64,000 bases of DNA from Lomentospora prolificans (Eukaryota; Ascomycota; Sordariomycetes; Microascales; Microascaceae): the NCBI GenBank assembly GCA_029532625.1, contig JARFXM010000009.1, positions 2,046,001 to 2,110,000 on the forward strand. Reading direction: 5' to 3'. Each line of letters opens with the position of its first letter. The first letter of the stretch is position 1. Made by a program: the position numbers and the translations under genes. The notes beneath the pieces were generated by a model. It was given only the letters and a program-made list of their open reading frames with translations. It had not been told where the DNA came from and searched no databases. Of the stretch, positions 1 through 11,700 are shown one piece after another.

Positions 1-3000
1 CAAAGCAACTTACCAAGGCGACCTGTGGCGCACCTCCTCGCCGGGAGGATTCCTCCGTGGTACTTTGAGTCTGCATCCATCAATGGATCGTAACTCCTAT
101 CAAGCCCGCAATTAAAACGTCACCAAGGCATCCGCCTTCCGCAGGGCACCTGCATGTCAGCTATCAGCGAGGATCCCCAGCAAGCTCCTGTCACCAAATG
201 GCTATACTTGGACCATTACAAATGCAAATTGTCGTATGCGTAGCTTTTGTAACGGCAACCTTGCATAACGTTATATGGAATGCTCGAGGTGCGACCGGTC
301 GTATGCACCTAGAGTCTGCCTTGAGCCGAACATGATCGCTCGAGAGCACGAACGGTCGATGGCGGCCTCTGAAAACCGCGCGAGAAATGAACAGCCCCGC
401 CCCATCAGTCTCTGCAGTCGAAGGCATGCGGGCCGGCCCTTTTACAAAAGAACATCATTTCAGGTGCAATGGTTGGCCAGGTGAAATGAGCTGCTGGCGG
501 ACAAACACAACACTCGATAAACTAGCACTAAAAGACGAGGAACCGCTCGGGCTTCTAGCCCCCAACGCGCTCATGGTACCTGGGAGTTTGAACCAAAGTA
601 TGTGGTTACACGTACGCAGAGTCCTCTCGCAGCTAATGCAGCCGTTTACCAAGCTGGAACTAAAAGTCTGGAGTAATAGACTTGGGGTTTGCCAGAAGGA
701 AGGCCTCGCTGCAGGTGGGGTACAGATCAACCTGCAGGTAAGCCGCCGTCCAGTCGTCGGTGATGGAAAATTCATCCGTCGCCGAAAGCACGGAGGCCGC
801 CCTCAAACGCTAACTCAACCCGAGAATGAAGAATCTAGACCCGGCAAACCTGTTGGCAAAGCTACGCTTCACAGAACTTTAGGTGAAAGCGTGCGGCAGT
901 CGACGTAGCGTCTGTCCATTGAAAGCCGTCCTGGACAGGTTGTCGTGAGGATGCCTGATTTATCGAGACGCTTGCAGAGAGGTATTACCGCCGTCTCGAT
1001 CAGCAGGAAGCCGCGCGATGACAAGGGAAATTGACCTTCAGAGCACCCACACAGCCCACCACAATCTCACGATTCCGCACGACCCCCTCTCTGGTTAGAA
1101 GCGAGCGGCTTTCTCCACCAAGGTGAGCCACGAGAGCCCCAAACTCGGAGCCCGGCGAGTGGTCCGTAGATGCATGTGGTATCTATGCCGAGCCCGGGAG
1201 CCCACCTGAAAGCGCGAGGGGAAAGGTGTCCTCGAAGACGCATGATAGAGCTCAGTCACGGAACGTAGGGCTGGCAAGCCTCCGAAGTGGTGACCTAGCT
1301 GGGCTTGGAGACCTTTGACAATCTTGACGAGTCATCTTTTGCGGTCCCCAGTCGATGACAGGTCATATTCCGTGTGAGCTCTCTCAGATGGTTGTCTAGG
1401 TCGGTGCGTAAGCGACAAAGCCAATCCTCGCAAAATGGTGGGGGCGGAGGTTTCGTTGAGCAGGCATGTGACGCGCTGAAAAGGGCAAGCCTGGAGCGAA
1501 TCTGGTTGACAATAGTCGAGACACAGGATGCCCATCGCCTGAAAATATAGCCGAGGCGACCACGATGCATGCCCTGTTGGATCTCGTCTCAGCACTGTGG
1601 CTGCTGTTGAGTTTGTGCCAAAGAGACCGAAGGCTCCACTTTATCAGGGTGCTTCAACGCCACCGCTGCGGGATAAGTTTTTCAATCTGTGTGATAGGTA
1701 TGTAGGCAAGAATCGATCAAGTCAGAGAGGGAAACGGGAGCATGTTTGCGTCTACCTATGTCAATGGCACATCAACTTGGGTTAGGCCCACCCTTCTCGA
1801 GGGCTATCACGTCGAGCAGGAGCGCGCCGACAAGCCACCACATGCTGTTGGCTGTAGCAATTCGGCGATATTGATCAGCTGCTGTGTGTAGAAGAAAGCA
1901 GAAGAAGACGGGGCAGCCCTTTGAGAGTCGTGCCTCGACGAGTAGAGCTCCTCGGAGCTGCTTCTAGCACTCGCACCTGCGACACTCGTCACACCTTCCA
2001 GTGCCCGAGGTCCCTCGTCATCAAGCCCGATGCCCTTGTCGGAAGGAAGGAACCTCTGACATATGGTTTTCCCAGTGCAGGTATATTGAGGAAAATCACC
2101 CCACCCGCGAATGAGGGACTTTCGATGTCGGATAGTGCCCGCATCTCCATTGTCCCGGGAGATGGGAGGTGGACGTGGTTCCCACACTCCTGCCTTTCCG
2201 TTCCAGCTTCCCCTTCCCTTGCTCTTCCTCTTCTACTCCACCAACCCGTCCCTGTCCAATCCGAGATGCCAAGGATCACTTCTCATGCTCACGCTGCATG
2301 CTCATCTGCCGAAAGAGGAAGAGAGAGAGAGAGAGAGAGAGAAAGGGGGTGTGTGTGTGTGTGAGCGAGTGAGCAAGTGAGCGAGAGAGCGAGAGTTACC
2401 AAGTAGAAAAGTTGGAAGCGGGATAAACGTTGGGGAAGCGCCAAAATGCCCTACAGCACCATCGGCAGGGCCAAGACTCCAAGGCCACGGCCACATGAAG
2501 CCGAAAACCCGACGGTAATGTAGAAAGTCCCAAAGACGGCGTTGAATTTCGGCAAGACCACTCACATACAACTGTTGAGGGGAGATGCGGGCTGGAGCGA
2601 AGCGGAAACCCCACGAAAAGGCGCACTGCATGATACTATACGTGCTGTTTGATAGGGGGAACGTCATTGGATCCTGCAGACCAAGGCGCAAGGCGAGGCG
2701 GAAAAAGGACGTCTAGTGCTCGGTAGAGCTCCAGGTTCTTTCTCCCCTATCCCCTCTCCTTTTGCAATTAGCGATAGGCCCGATATCACTTTTGTTTATT
2801 TGATACCGATGACATGGCATGCGACCAGACGTTCAGTGTGCGGACCCGCTGCATCTGTCTCGACCTGCCCGTGAAAGCAAAACCTGGGCCAGGCTGGCAC
2901 AGCAGGATCCGAAGATGGATTCCCAATCCAGGGATAAACGACGATGGTCTCCGAGCTGGATCAGAATCTTAATGAAAATAGAAACAACTGTTTGCCAATG

Positions 3001-5016
3001 GCCGCCGAGTCAACGGTTCTCCGCCTAATATCGAGGCGTGAGGAATCCACCGGACTGCGCATCGAGGGCGGCATATTACGGGGTGGTAGCGCATCCTCTT
3101 TCATGCAGTTTTGACAGCCCCAACCCTGATAGAGCCTGGCAATCATTGATATATTCTACCACCAACTGCCCGAGCGCATGGGGCGCACCATTGTCAGGGC
3201 CCAACAGTGCTGGAAATTGGGGCTGTATGAGTACAGGGAGCCCTCGCTGGGATCATGGCCAGCCAGCTGGCCAGCTGCTTTCTCCCTTCAGGTTATTAGA
3301 AGGGGGTCGTGGATGTTGGGTGGTTGTTGGAACTAGGATCTGCGAACCATGGGCGACAGGGATGCCCTGACTGGGGGTTCTTGCTCTCTTTCCGGAGGGC
3401 CCTTCCCACCACTCTGGATTTTTCGAAGGATTCTAGAAAGGCCACTGCCGCTAATCAAATTCCTCCGAACTGTGTGCTCACGGACGCTCGGCTGTTGCGA
3501 GGAGGGTAAACCGTAAGACGCATAAATACACGTATTCTTGGAAGATGTACCAACTCCACTCACAACACTAGCCTCCCCTGTTGGCTGCTGGAGAGACTTC
3601 CAGAAAAACAAATAGGCCCAGCTTCATTAATGATGTACCCAAAAGTACCATTTCGCCAATTTTCTCTTTTGTCCGAAGCGAAGTATCTGACTTTCCCACC
3701 TCTGCGCTGAGCCCACACCAGCCAGCTATGCTCCACTAACACGCCAGGCTACACGAACAATAGCATTTGGCGTGAAAAGGAGGAAGGGGGAGCAACGCGC
3801 GAGATGAGCAGGGAATTCCCTGATGAGAAGCCCCCTCAGAGCCGGAGAAGAGTCTTAAACCCCCGTAAAAAGTCGTATCGATTTGTGTGTAGGGGAGAGG
3901 GCCGTGTTCGTGCCAGAACGCGCCGAAGCAGCAGGTAAGAACCTGCGTTCCAGCCTCCGGTTGTATGATGAAGCAATTTAGGAGAGCTCGTCCTGGGAAT
4001 AGTGCACCAGCCCGCAATGAACATCGTAGGTCTTGGCGGACGAAGGGGAAATGGTCCAAAAATAAAAAAAGGGAGAGAAAAAAAGGGGGGGCGCAATGCC
4101 GTACAGCACACCAGGGGCCAGCAGCTCGGATCCGCCAGCGTGGCGATGCGAGCCAGATGCGAGAAGGGAGTGGTCTAGGCCCGCTATTCCCAGCACTAAC
4201 ACCCCCGTCTCCACAACGGCCAGCGTGGTCTTCCCAACCCGAAAATCGCCCGCTCATGCGCCGTACCCGTTGCTACGCGTGGTTTAGTCTAGGGCATCCT
4301 CGCTCAACGAGTTTGCGCTGGTTTCTGGCTCTCGTCGGGTGGGAGGACCAAAAAGGGGTTTTGGCCTGGAACCATGACTTATGTTCTGCGGAGGAACAGG
4401 AAGTGTCAGACCCTGCCTCGGATTTGAGAACTCACATGGGGCGAAGAAGATGGACCGATGAGTAGGCAGCGTTGGGCAGCACACATCTCCGACCATGATT
4501 CCCTCATTCCCGAGTCCCACACTTTATATTATACTCGTTGGCTGGGCTATTTTGAGACAGACGGGTCTCTCTTCAGCCTAGCGAACAGGACTATCGAGCC
4601 TCTTTCCCCGCCCATAAGACGGCCTATCATTATCAGGGCTATCTTCTTCTATCATTTGTTATTGCCTACCTCGCCTGATGAGTCAGTGACGCTTTCATGC
4701 AGATCTGCGTCCTTCCCTCCTTCTCACCGGCTCTTCTTGTACTTATCCGTTGTTTAACTTACTGGAACGATTGTGTATGTGTAATACCGTCGATCGGGAG
4801 CGCTCGGAGCTTGGTCTGTCTCGGCCGAACCTCCCAAGGGTGCCCTGTCTGCCATGGTTGGATGGCCTGGCTAGACCCTAGTCTTGGGCTCATCCCCCAA
4901 AACTTGGAAGGGTGATCCAAAAAGTAAAAGGGAAATTGAGAGAAGTGTGAGCTCAATCCACTAGACCAAGGTCCGATTAAGCAGGAGAAAACCAAAAAGA
5001 ATCAAAAAAAAAAAAA
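1..5016. other. Gene-poor region, left end
   Basis: I see no supportable gene here. Reading frames on both strands stay below about 175 codons, overlap each other and show no family motif, signal peptide pattern or matching splice chain. A compound microsatellite sits at 2321-2395. At 4951-4972 the minus strand carries a tRNA A-box-like string (TGGTCTAGTGG), but no T-arm follows at the right distance, so I do not call a tRNA or SINE. Base composition is ordinary, not the AT-rich state of heavily RIP-mutated DNA. Small spliced genes with very short exons cannot be excluded by eye. Confidence 0.6.
2321..2395. repeat. Compound GA / GT / GAGC-rich microsatellite
   Basis: A run of GA dinucleotides (2321-2342) is followed by GT dinucleotides (2349-2362) and then imperfect GAGCGAGT/GAGCAAGT units to about 2395. 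It is simple-sequence DNA with no coding role visible. Confidence 0.9.
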
Positions 5017-5172
5017 GAAAAAGAAAAAGAAAAAGAAAAAGAAAAAGAAAAAGAAAAAGAAAAAGAAAAAGAAAAAGAAAAAGAAAAAGAAAAAGAAAAA
5101 GAAAAAGAAAAAGAAAAAGAAAAAGAAAAAGAAAAAGAAAAAGAAAAAGAAAAAGAAAAAGAAAAAGAAAAA
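5017..5172. repeat. Perfect (GAAAAA)26 hexanucleotide array
   Basis: G occurs at exactly every sixth base from 5017 to 5167 with A in all other positions, giving 26 uninterrupted units. A shorter A-rich lead-in precedes it at 5004-5016. On the minus strand it translates to a Phe-Leu repeat, which explains the 86-codon frame there and is not a gene. Perfect arrays of this length are expected to vary in copy number between strains. Confidence 0.97.
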
Positions 5173-6105
5173 TCCGTGGGCTGGTCATCAAGGGTCTCCC
5201 TGCAACCTGGATTCGACCCAACCCAGTGTTAAGCGACAGGTTTGTGACATGATGATCGCCTATCTTACCCCAGAGTTTTCCCTTGCCAGCACACGTTCCC
5301 TGCTTCCATCGACCTAGCTTTCACCCCTTGGCAACCCGTTAGGGAACCAAAGTACACAGAAAGTACTTGAATCTCGATACCTCGACTGCTAATCAAGCAG
5401 AGGCCAACTCAGCTCCGCCGAATCTGTTCAGCCTCTCTCCTCGGGCTGCCTCTCCAGTCTAATGCGTGGGGTCTCTAGAGTGGGGGGGACTCACAGGGTA
5501 CGCACCATCAGCTGAAACAACACCAACCCAAACGCGTCTGTCTACCTTGTCTCTCTTCCCCACGATTGCGATCCATTTCAAGGGTTCAATCTTCTTTACC
5601 TTCCCTTTTCGCACCCTTTTTCAATCATCAATCCGTCGTTTCTGCTTTTTTCGGGGTTCAGGGATAACAGTTTTCGCGTTTCACCAAAACAAGATAAGAA
5701 GAAACAACAATCATAGGAAGGGGTTTCTCCCCCACCTCTTCGAATGCAGCAAGTATATGGTGGGCCCAAACTAAACGAGCAGAAGAAGCACGAGAAATTG
5801 CTGGGCCAGCGTTCTGGTTGGAACAGAAGGGGCATGTTCCTAAGGCGTGTACTTCTTACATTGTAGCCTCAACTCCCTTGTTCTGCCAGCACTATGGATA
5901 GGCCAGGCCTCTGTCACCCCTCCAAGCCCGAGATGCAAAATGATGTGCAGTAAGGGTCCAAGCGTTTCACTGGAGACGTCAGAACCAAAGGCGCGCGACG
6001 AAGGCAAAAAAGGATCGAAAAGGAAGGGGGGAGAAGTGTCGTGGGGCAGCAACAAGGGGCGTGGATTTAGAATCTGGGAGCAAACTGGAATTGCGACCGA
6101 GGACT
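5173..6105. other. Intergenic, nothing recognised
   Basis: No gene, RNA or repeat that I can support. At 5203-5222 a degenerate tRNA T-arm-like string reads on the minus strand (GGGTCGAATCC), without a matching acceptor stem or D-arm. Confidence 0.6.
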
Positions 6106-6181
6106 TGTTAGACCAAAAATGTGACAGGGGAACATTCCCTGTACATTAGAGGTCCCAAGAGGCTTATATACCATCCCGACA
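6106..6181. repeat. 76-bp direct repeat, copy 1 (uninterrupted)
   Basis: The segment begins TGTTAGACC and ends CCCGACA, so it has TG...CA ends like the start of an LTR. It recurs with no mismatch 349 bp downstream, where it is split by a Tc1-like element. It includes a small palindrome, ACAGGG-7 nt-CCCTGT (6124-6142). As the unoccupied copy it serves as the empty-site reference for the insertion in copy 2. It could be part of an LTR or the end of another transposon; the parent element is not recognisable here. Confidence 0.88.
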
Positions 6182-6454
6182 CACCCCCCCAGGTGGAGCG
6201 ACCACTAGGGGTACAAAGCTACACTTGTAATATATATTGTTATAAGCCATTGATTTTTATTGCCCAGTGTCTCTACCCCAATATAGAGACCTCATACGTT
6301 TTTAGTGGATAGAGCCCTTTTATCCATACGCATGTTTTACTGGTTTTTTTATTTTTTTGGCCTTAATTTTGTGTGCTTTTTTGTTTGGTGTCTGAATCGA
6401 ACGGCCCCTCTTGTTTTTTCGCACTGTAGCCCGAGAGCAGCTGGGGCTCATAAC

Positions 6455-6515
6455 TGTTAGACCAAAAATGTGACAGGGGAACATTCCCTGTACATTAGAG
6501 GTCCCAAGAGGCTTA
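6455..6515. repeat. 76-bp direct repeat, copy 2, left part
   Basis: Its 61 bases are identical to 6106-6166, up to and including the TA at 6514-6515 that was duplicated by the Tc1-like insertion. The remaining 15 bases of this copy lie beyond the element at 7390-7404. Confidence 0.92.
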
Positions 6516-7387
6516 CGAAGGGACGGGGCCAAAAGTTTAGCCACTCTTTTATATGCATATACTCACCTTCTTACATAGAAGTAGATGAGATCCACTAACT
6601 ATCAGCTAAGAAGGGTGGATTTCGGGCATGGCGAACACCAGAAGAACGTTACGATAAAACAGTCATTCGGCAGTAGTATAAGGGGTTCTCTGAATTCATA
6701 TTCTAGGGGTCATTTTCTTATGATAAGAAGGGTCCTACATTCTGCTAGTTTGTAGAAACGCTTGCTGAAAAGAAGGCATCAGAACTGATCAATGGGAACT
6801 GAATACTAGGATGGCCCGGATGGGTTCTACGAAATAAGCCTAGGAAGAAGCCTATATGGAAGTTCATAGAGAAAAATAGCAAGCTTGTCCACGATGGAAA
6901 GGGGGAATCACTACTATCAGCATATCCTGATCCCACGTTTGATCCCCTTTACAAAGGAATACTAACAAAACTACCTAATCATCTATGTAGTGGAAGATAA
7001 AGCGCCAGCACACGCACACCATTTTCAACAAACCTATTACGACCAACAGAGAACGAACCGGCTCCCATGGCCAGGAAATTCGCCAGATCTGAATCCAATT
7101 GAATGTGCCTGGGCCTATATGAAAAGGTGGTCACGCGAATAATGTTATCGAACGAAGGGAGAACTGACTTCTGGCTGGATCCCGCTATGGGAAGAGTTGC
7201 CGATGGAGCGGATCCAGATGTGGATCGAACGGGTACCTGTCCATATCCAGCAAATTATTGAACTAAAGGGTGGCAATGAATATAAGGAGGGGAGAAATTT
7301 ACCTAAGGGTGGTTCTGAATAGGATATAAGGATATATTGGTTTTATCTCTCTAAAAGAGTGGCTAAACTTTTGGCCCCATCCCTTGG
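6516..7387. mobile_element. Degenerate Tc1/mariner-family DNA transposon, 872 bp
   Basis: Terminal inverted repeats of 36 bp (6516-6551 and 7352-7387) match at 34 of 36 positions. The element is flanked by TA on both sides (6514-6515 and 7388-7389), the target duplication typical of the superfamily. Deleting the element plus one TA recreates exactly the sequence of the intact repeat copy at 6106-6181, so the boundaries are certain. The interior encodes a broken DD34E-type transposase relic. At 872 bp it is shorter than the usual 1.3 kb or more, which suggests internal deletion as well as point decay. The orientation given by the transposase is the plus strand. Confidence 0.95.
6614..7322 (+). 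pseudogene. Tc1/mariner (DDE) transposase remnant
   Basis: Two reading frames carry recognisable pieces. From 6614 the first frame reads an AWRTPEERYDK-like segment and then FSYDKKGP, interrupted by TAG at 6677 and 6704; the second TAG stands where Tc1-type transposases have Trp. In a different frame, 6981-7137 reads VVEDKAPAH and later SPDLNPIECAW, the conserved second Asp (codon 6996-6998) and final Glu (codon 7101-7103) with exactly 34 residues between them. A further TAA follows (7138-7140), then a tail to TAG at 7320-7322. At least one frameshift and three stops make it non-functional. The first catalytic Asp region is not identifiable. Confidence 0.9.
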
Positions 7388-7389
7388 TA

Positions 7390-7404
7390 TATACCATCCC
7401 GACA
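7390..7404. repeat. 76-bp direct repeat, copy 2, right part
   Basis: These 15 bases directly follow the TA at the right end of the Tc1-like element and match 6167-6181 exactly. The similarity to copy 1 ends here. Confidence 0.85.
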
Positions 7405-8732
7405 GGACTTGGCTCCCCTACCCGCAGAAGTGCAAAAAAAAAAAAAAGGAAAAAAAAGAGAAGGAAAAAGCAAAAAAAAAAACCCCCATGGGATGGGCAC
7501 CCTTGGCCAGGCCACTTGGGAAATGGCGACGTTTAGCTGGCCATTCTGAGAATCGACAATCACAAATGAGCCCTCAGCATGTGTATAATTGTGCGTGTGG
7601 TGGTACCGCACCGCGGCCTGGCATGCGTGGGAGTCCTCTTGAAAACAAGTCATCTCCATGTCTGATGGCCCCATTCCTCGCCCCGTCTAATTTAGAGGTC
7701 CTGGCTTCTTCAATGGGCGCTGCTCGTCAACGTTACTCTGTCTATGCCGGCAAGCTTTTTCGGTCCTCATAGTCCCACCTGCGGGGATGTTCGCCTTGCG
7801 TCAGTGTGCTTTGCTTCTTGATGTGTTGATGTTGTCCAGTTTGGCCATCTTGCCGCGTGACCGTAGAGGAGCATCCGTGGGTAGTCTCCCGGCTGGTCGT
7901 CTAAAGCCTTAAGACGGCCATTATGGCTGCTCGATTTCGTAAGCTTTTCTGGGCTTTCCGTCATCTATGCGACTCTTCCGATGCGTGTGCATTGGCCCGG
8001 GATGTGTGGACGTGCTTCAACCGTCCACGTACTTGAATGACGAACCATGGGCCCAGCCTAGCCTGGGCAACAAGAAACACTGTCTTATGAAGCCCCCCCG
8101 GGTGAGATTTTAACGGGTCGAGTGCGTTAGCGTGAGGGTGAGAACACACTTGATGTGTGCATGGGTGGGTATTGGGAAGCGCATGGTAACATATTGATGC
8201 AATCACCGCGTACTTGGAAGTGAGAGCACAAGTACCCGACGTACCGCCAAAACGTCATGGTCGGCCCAGGACCAAAAAAAAAAGCCACTAGCGCTTCATC
8301 TATCTCGTCTCCCTCCGAGAGGTGCCAGCCCCCAGTTAACCGAATTCGTCTCTAGGGGCCGGCCTTTCCTAGGTCTACAGTTTTAGAACCTCAGTAGTGA
8401 GCCAGGGAAACCCGGGGGGGGAAAGGGGTAATGACAGAAATCTTACATCTGGGTCGCTGGAGAAACTGTGCCTACTACCTCGCAGCCCCTCAGACTCATA
8501 TCACTCTGTTTCGTGTGGAGCTGACTATCTCGCCGCCTAAAATGGGTTCCACGGGCGGAAACGGGGAAATTCGTAGTCTCCCCGAGAGGCACAAAGCCAG
8601 CGAGAGACGAGATTGCCCAGGAACGGGAATCGGCAACCGCTATTCGTTCTTGGCCAAAGTTTGATACGCGCACCAGCTCTCAAACGGGGGACCGAGAAGA
8701 CCGGATGATGGGCGTTGCAACCACCTTCTGAC

Positions 8733-8768
8733 CTCAGTAGTTAACCTCTCCTCAGTAGTTAACCTCTC
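8733..8768. repeat. 18-bp tandem duplication
   Basis: The 18-mer CTCAGTAGTTAACCTCTC occurs twice head to tail with no mismatch. It looks like a small replication-slippage or repair duplication. Confidence 0.9.
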
Positions 8769-11700
8769 CCCTCCCTTTCCTCCCGGTTTCTTCAGGCAGA
8801 TCAGGAACGAGGAGCCCAAGCCGACGACAGCAAGAATCAAAGAGCTCAGAGTTTGTAGGGGGACGCTGGGGCCGAGGCCGGTAGCCAAAAGTAGCCTCCA
8901 TCTCCGATCCACTGGAGCCACCAGGATTTGCGTCCAAACCCGTCCGATATCTGGCTTCGGAGAGTTCAGACTACCATGCATCCGATACAGTGGAACTGGG
9001 GAAAGATCGAAGGCCGCATAAATTAAGACTCCCAGCCCCTCACCCCCAATCCTCGTTTACTACGGATTGTTTGACCTCACGGGTGCATCCAGAGCTCAAC
9101 GTCCACTTCGCTCCCGTTCCCAAGATAAAAGTAAAAAGTCGGAGAACATCATCCAGGCTAAGGTCTACGAGACGCCGCCGCGGCGGGCCTGAGCGATTAA
9201 AGGCCAGGCCAAAGGGACAAGCAAGGGTGCCTGCCTTGTCAGTCCAAAGATTGCCCAGCTTGTTTCGTTCAAAGGTTCCTTCGGTCTCTGTTTTGAGAAG
9301 AAGACATTTGGAGAGCAAAGTAAAAGGGAAAGGAGAGGAACATCCCCCACACACTTACCACACTGACCTGAGACCGTAATTCCATGTTGTAAGTCAGCGG
9401 GGATGCTACATAAATGTGAGGAAAGAAATAAAATGAAGCCAAACCCGAAGAAAGAAGAGCATGCGCATTCTGCAACTCTTAGAGGTAAAGGGCAGATTCA
9501 TGGCGACGGGATCGAGTAGAAACCAATGCATCCTTTTTCCCTGGAGGAGCAAATTAGTGGGAGTGGGTGGGCCATGGTTCCCCCGACGACTTGGCAACGT
9601 ATGTGGTGAGAGCCAGAAAGATGAGTGGAGAAGGACAATAGGCAGCCAGCTGTAGCAGCCCTGCACCCGTTACTTCCACTCCTCCCTCGGCGGAATCGTA
9701 GTTTTGACGGTGGGGATCGCCGTGTCGTGTCATTATATCTGTTGCGCTGGCATCCGGTTGATGGGGCCATTACCCAGCGACAATCCCGCATCTCTTCTCC
9801 TAAATAGTCACAGATCCTGTCTGGCGGCCTCATGTCTGCCGCGGGGGGGTCGATGCGGAGAGAGGTCCGTGAGATGTGGATGGACAATTGTTGCCTCGAG
9901 AGGGCCACTCAAGTCACTCTGCAGATTATTTCCTGATAGTACTTTCCAGCCCCTTTCGTTTTCCATGGTTGAATCGTTCGCGAGGTCACGATATCATCTC
10001 CGGCCACGAAGGAGAAGGGGAGGGCACTGCACGAGACAGAAGGAGAGCCAGTCCGGGCATGCACCATCACCGAAAGGGATCAATTTTGGTGGATGGTAAC
10101 AGTGCAGAAGCCGTGGCTGCAACTTGTCGTCGCGCCGCGCAGCCGAAGACAGGATGGCGGCGGACCTTCCCGCAATTTTGATGCACGAAGGAGGGGGAGA
10201 AAAGGGAAATGCTGAACTCTTTGATTTCCCCCCTCCCGTCAAGACTTGAACCCCCCAAGACCACCTTTCTCGATTCGGGTCCTTCCCCGGCCCAAGGGAC
10301 GCTCGATTGTGTAAAATAGAGCGCAACAAGGAAAGTATACTCGATCTAGGCTCTACGGTTACGTCTCATCCCACCTTTTCGGCGTTCGGCCCCCTCTTAT
10401 CATCCGTCCCTCCATAACTCCCTTGGGCCCCTTGCCTTCTGCGCAACGGGTTTCCTCTTCGTGATATCAATCGCCGATTGAGGGAAAACCCAACATCTGA
10501 CGAGACTTCAGCCACCGGGCCTGGCGGCCAATTCGCCAGCGTAGGTGCGGCTGCTGTGCAACGTGATGCATACATGTGAAATATTCCTCAGGGGTCAGAG
10601 ATAGGGATGCTCCTATAGGCCGACCTGTCCGGGCGGATAGAACATCCGGCTTCCGGGCCAAGGGTTGATGGATGGGCTGGCAAGAGGAGGCAAATTTGTC
10701 CAGCCCTTCCCCGTGCAAAGCTTGTTATTTTATTTTTTAAATATTTGAAACAGCGAAAAGACTTCCGCAAAGGGCTTCGGTGATTTCTTTCGAGGCATTC
10801 AATGAAATTTGAGCGATTATTGTAGATGCGTCTCGAGCACGCTGGCTCTGATATGCGTCTCTCCCCTGCACGGGTCCTATCTGGGACTGTAAGTTGCGCA
10901 TGTCGGCATGTCATAGAGGCGGGCTTCACTTGAAGAAATCAGGGGCAGGCCGGTGAGGCCCTCGTCTAATCAGGAGGGCCGGTTTCCGAGATGGAAGGTA
11001 GTCACGGAGCAGCAAGATGGTAAGATATCAAATGTAAGTGGGGGCTTGTCGCAAATGTAGGAACAGGCCAAGGCGTGTGTACGCAGACAATGGTGAAGCG
11101 GATAACACTCCCAGCTGCAGGTGACAGGCCCCTCGGTCATTCCAGAAAGAAAATGGACTGGATGTGTAATGTAGGGCAGCGTCTACAGAAAAAAGAACCC
11201 GCTCATCATCATCATAAAAAAAAAAAAAGAGTAGCTGCTGATGCCGGCTTCCGCGTCCAACGTCGCGAGTTCTCGGGCTCATGCTCCGGCCTTCCGCAAG
11301 GCGTTCTTCTCTTCTAAGCAGATACATGGAGCGTACCAGAATATACAAGCAACGGAACCGAATAACAGAAGACGGCCAAATCATTGGAGCCGTTGAGAGA
11401 GGACGAATTACTTGGGACTCTTAGCAAAGAGGCTGAGGCGAGGCTAGTAGGCTAGTAGCTGAGAGCTTGTGTGATCAACAACAAGAAGAAGAAGAAGATC
11501 ATGTAGCTAGCATTTTCGATGTCAGACGCCGCGAGAGAGGGTAAGGAGAAGGGAAAGAAGGAAAACAGGAGAAAAAAGAAGGAAAGACAAAAGAAAAGAG
11601 AAAAAAGAACAAGCCGCCGTAGTGACTTCGTTGCCAAGGATCTTTACAGGATGGTGAGTGTCAAACTTGTGGCCCCCTGCCCTACTGGGTCTCAAAAGCT

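Noticed and set aside
4961..5221. Minus-strand frame encoding a Phe-Leu repeat
   Set aside because: It is a translation of the GAAAAA array.
4920..5225. Possible tRNA-derived SINE (A-box-like at 4951-4972 and T-arm-like at 5203-5222, both minus strand)
   Set aside because: The boxes are in the wrong order and separated by the hexamer array; no acceptor pairing.
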